Shown piece after piece: positions 62,962 to 64,000 of a stretch of DNA of 64,000 nucleotides. Position numbers and translations under genes: made by a program. The notes beneath the pieces were generated by a model. The model saw only the letters and a program-made list of their open reading frames with translations, ran no database searches and was not told the DNA's origin. Position 1 is the first letter of the stretch, and each line of letters starts with the position of its first letter. Source of the stretch: Hyaloraphidium curvatum (taxonomy: Eukaryota > Monoblepharomycota > Hyaloraphidiomycetes > Hyaloraphidiales > Hyaloraphidiaceae). The DNA lies in contig JAIVFI010000022.1 of NCBI GenBank assembly GCA_025558095.1, positions 248,001 through 312,000 of the forward strand, read 5' to 3'.

Positions 62962-64000
62962 ATGGCCGAAGGTCGCGGCTGGATAGCTGCCGCCGTGGCC
63001 GGCGGGATCGTTTTGGCCGTCTTCGTGGTGCTCTTTGGCATGGTCGCCGGTGTCGGCCGTGGTCGGGATGGCCGCGGAAGGTTCTCCCTGGGGGACACCT
63101 CGACGAGCACCACGACCGCCCTCCGCCAATCACCGGTCACGAAACGGCGCAAGACCGCTGATGGGCTTGCACTGGAAGATGGAGCAGCTTTTGTTGAGCA
63201 GCGGCGCGCTCGAGCCGCGGAGAACACCCCCGGCGGGGAGAACGAGGCCGAGGGCCGCGGGACGCGACGTGCGGCATCCCAGCTCAATGTGGACGGCTAC
63301 AAGGACGTTTCTGGCTCTGGAGAGCGTCTGTGCACCCACTGTAAGGAGAAAGGACATTACATCACGACGTGCCCAAAACGGCAGAGGTGCAGACAGTGCC
63401 AGGGCAAAGGCCACGCGAAGAACTACTGTCCCGAGCTGTACCCCGGTCTTCTCAGGTTCGGGAGGCTTCTGACCGTCGAGGAGAATATCAGAATGCTCGG
63501 CATCCCCGAAGTGCTAAACAGGAAGCCCGGAGAACCGCTGTCATACGACCTCCGGAAAGCATACCTCCGGATTCTATACCACCAGAAGGCCATGGGAGTC
63601 GGTGATCCAGTCAAAAAGGTTGCGCAGATGGTTGGGGCCTCGGAAGGGACCATCAGGCAGCTGTACAACGAGTTTGAAAGGAGCGGCAAGGTGGCCTTGT
63701 GGGCGGACCGCAGATCTGATCGAACCTTCAACACGACGACGGAATGGAACGCATTTGTCATCGACTACGTCAGCAAACAGCACAGGGCAATGTGCCGTGT
63801 CCGTACCAAGAAGCTACAGAAGGAAATGGTGCGGGAATTCAACCGATTCTTCAGTCTTCGATACGTGCGTGCCCTCTGCAAGCGCCTGGGCTTCGGATAC
63901 AAGGAGATTGGAGGCCACAAGATCGTTGTCATGACTCCAAACATCCATGTGCGGCGGTATGAGTACCTGCGAGAGCGGTACCGGATTCGCAAAGCGGAGA
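62962..64000 (+). CDS. Transposase-like protein: TM segment, two CCHC knuckles, HTH (3' truncated by window)
   Basis: The frame opens at ATG 62962 and is still open at 64000 (346 codons). Residues 7-31 are a hydrophobic segment (AAAVAGGIVLAVFVVLFGMV). Two CCHC knuckles are at about 117-145: CTHCKEKGHYITTC and CRQCQGKGHAKNYC. A winged-helix/HTH follows (VKKVAQMVGASEGTIRQLYN, then SGKVALWADRRSDRTFN), and a second helical block (TKKLQKEMVREF, VRALCKRLGFGYKEI, YEYLRERYRIRKAE) matches Tc1/mariner (IS630) transposases, just before the expected DDE domain. The DDE catalytic residues are outside the window. Probably a DNA transposon or a domesticated copy. The TM segment is odd. Confidence 0.7.
   Translation, partial: MAEGRGWIAAAVAGGIVLAVFVVLFGMVAGVGRGRDGRGRFSLGDTSTSTTTALRQSPVTKRRKTADGLALEDGAAFVEQRRARAAENTPGGENEAEGRGTRRAASQLNVDGYKDVSGSGERLCTHCKEKGHYITTCPKRQRCRQCQGKGHAKNYCPELYPGLLRFGRLLTVEENIRMLGIPEVLNRKPGEPLSYDLRKAYLRILYHQKAMGVGDPVKKVAQMVGASEGTIRQLYNEFERSGKVALWADRRSDRTFNTTTEWNAFVIDYVSKQHRAMCRVRTKKLQKEMVREFNRFFSLRYVRALCKRLGFGYKEIGGHKIVVMTPNIHVRRYEYLRERYRIRKAE
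62962..64000 (+). mobile_element. Candidate Tc1/mariner-like element, left part
   Basis: The host element of the transposase-like ORF. Only its 5' part is in the window, so boundaries, inverted repeats and target duplication cannot be seen. Confidence 0.4.

Overview
This is a nuclear eukaryotic window, GC-rich and gene-dense. Most genes are cut by short GT-AG introns, roughly 40-66 nt (a few are 120-300 nt), and donors often read GTGGGT, GTGCGT or GTGAGT. I rebuilt exon structures by requiring in-phase GT-AG junctions that restore known protein families; coordinates of spliced genes rest on those models. The gene set suggests an early-diverging, chytrid-like fungus: a GPI-type chitin deacetylase, an SFP1-like zinc finger, a Csm1/Pcs1-like monopolin subunit, a fungal-type 2-oxodicarboxylate carrier, a salicylaldehyde-dehydrogenase-like ALDH, and a MOK kinase typical of flagellated lineages. 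This is inference; no rRNA or marker gene fixes the species.

Layout. 0-11 kb: 5'-truncated ABC1/ADCK kinase, Dpb3/CHRAC histone fold, GH5 mannanase-like enzyme, ALDH, KTI12, DUF2855 protein, GNAT, an orphan two-TM coiled-coil protein, 2-oxodicarboxylate carrier. 11-22 kb: MYND protein, 2OG-Fe(II) oxygenase, type II membrane protein, LRR-ankyrin-TKL kinase, retroelement remnant, SFP1-like factor, SDR. 22-30 kb: an accessory block with four paralogs of an unrecognised family (signature VFxNxLxCR), a Sel1-MYND gene and a class 3 lipase. 30-40 kb: HhH protein, a selenoprotein H gene with in-frame TGA and a 3' UTR SECIS, F-box protein, two CAMK-type kinases, peroxisomal hydratase-2. 40-62.6 kb: P5C dehydrogenase, PCID2, chitin deacetylase, MOK, ARS2, an MFS carrier, ZCCHC9, ribosomal P1, Csm1, GH47 mannosidase, FAD oxidoreductase, V-ATPase B. 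The right edge enters a transposase-like gene with two zinc knuckles, cut by the window.

How genes work together. Most are independent housekeeping genes. Many neighbours are divergent with very short shared promoters (P5CDH/PCID2, 81 bp; two paralogs at 24.03/24.15 kb, 119 bp; orphan/carrier, 152 bp). Functional themes recur: transcript processing and export (ARS2, PCID2, ZCCHC9), translation fidelity (KTI12, P1), peroxisome/mitochondrion metabolism (hydratase-2, P5CDH, carrier), cell wall and glycoprotein processing (chitin deacetylase, GH47, GH5).

The strongest observation is the selenoprotein H gene at 31.7-32.3 kb: an in-frame TGA in a CxxU motif plus a complete SECIS-like stem-loop in the 3' UTR. 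It implies that this organism inserts selenocysteine, which is rare among fungi.
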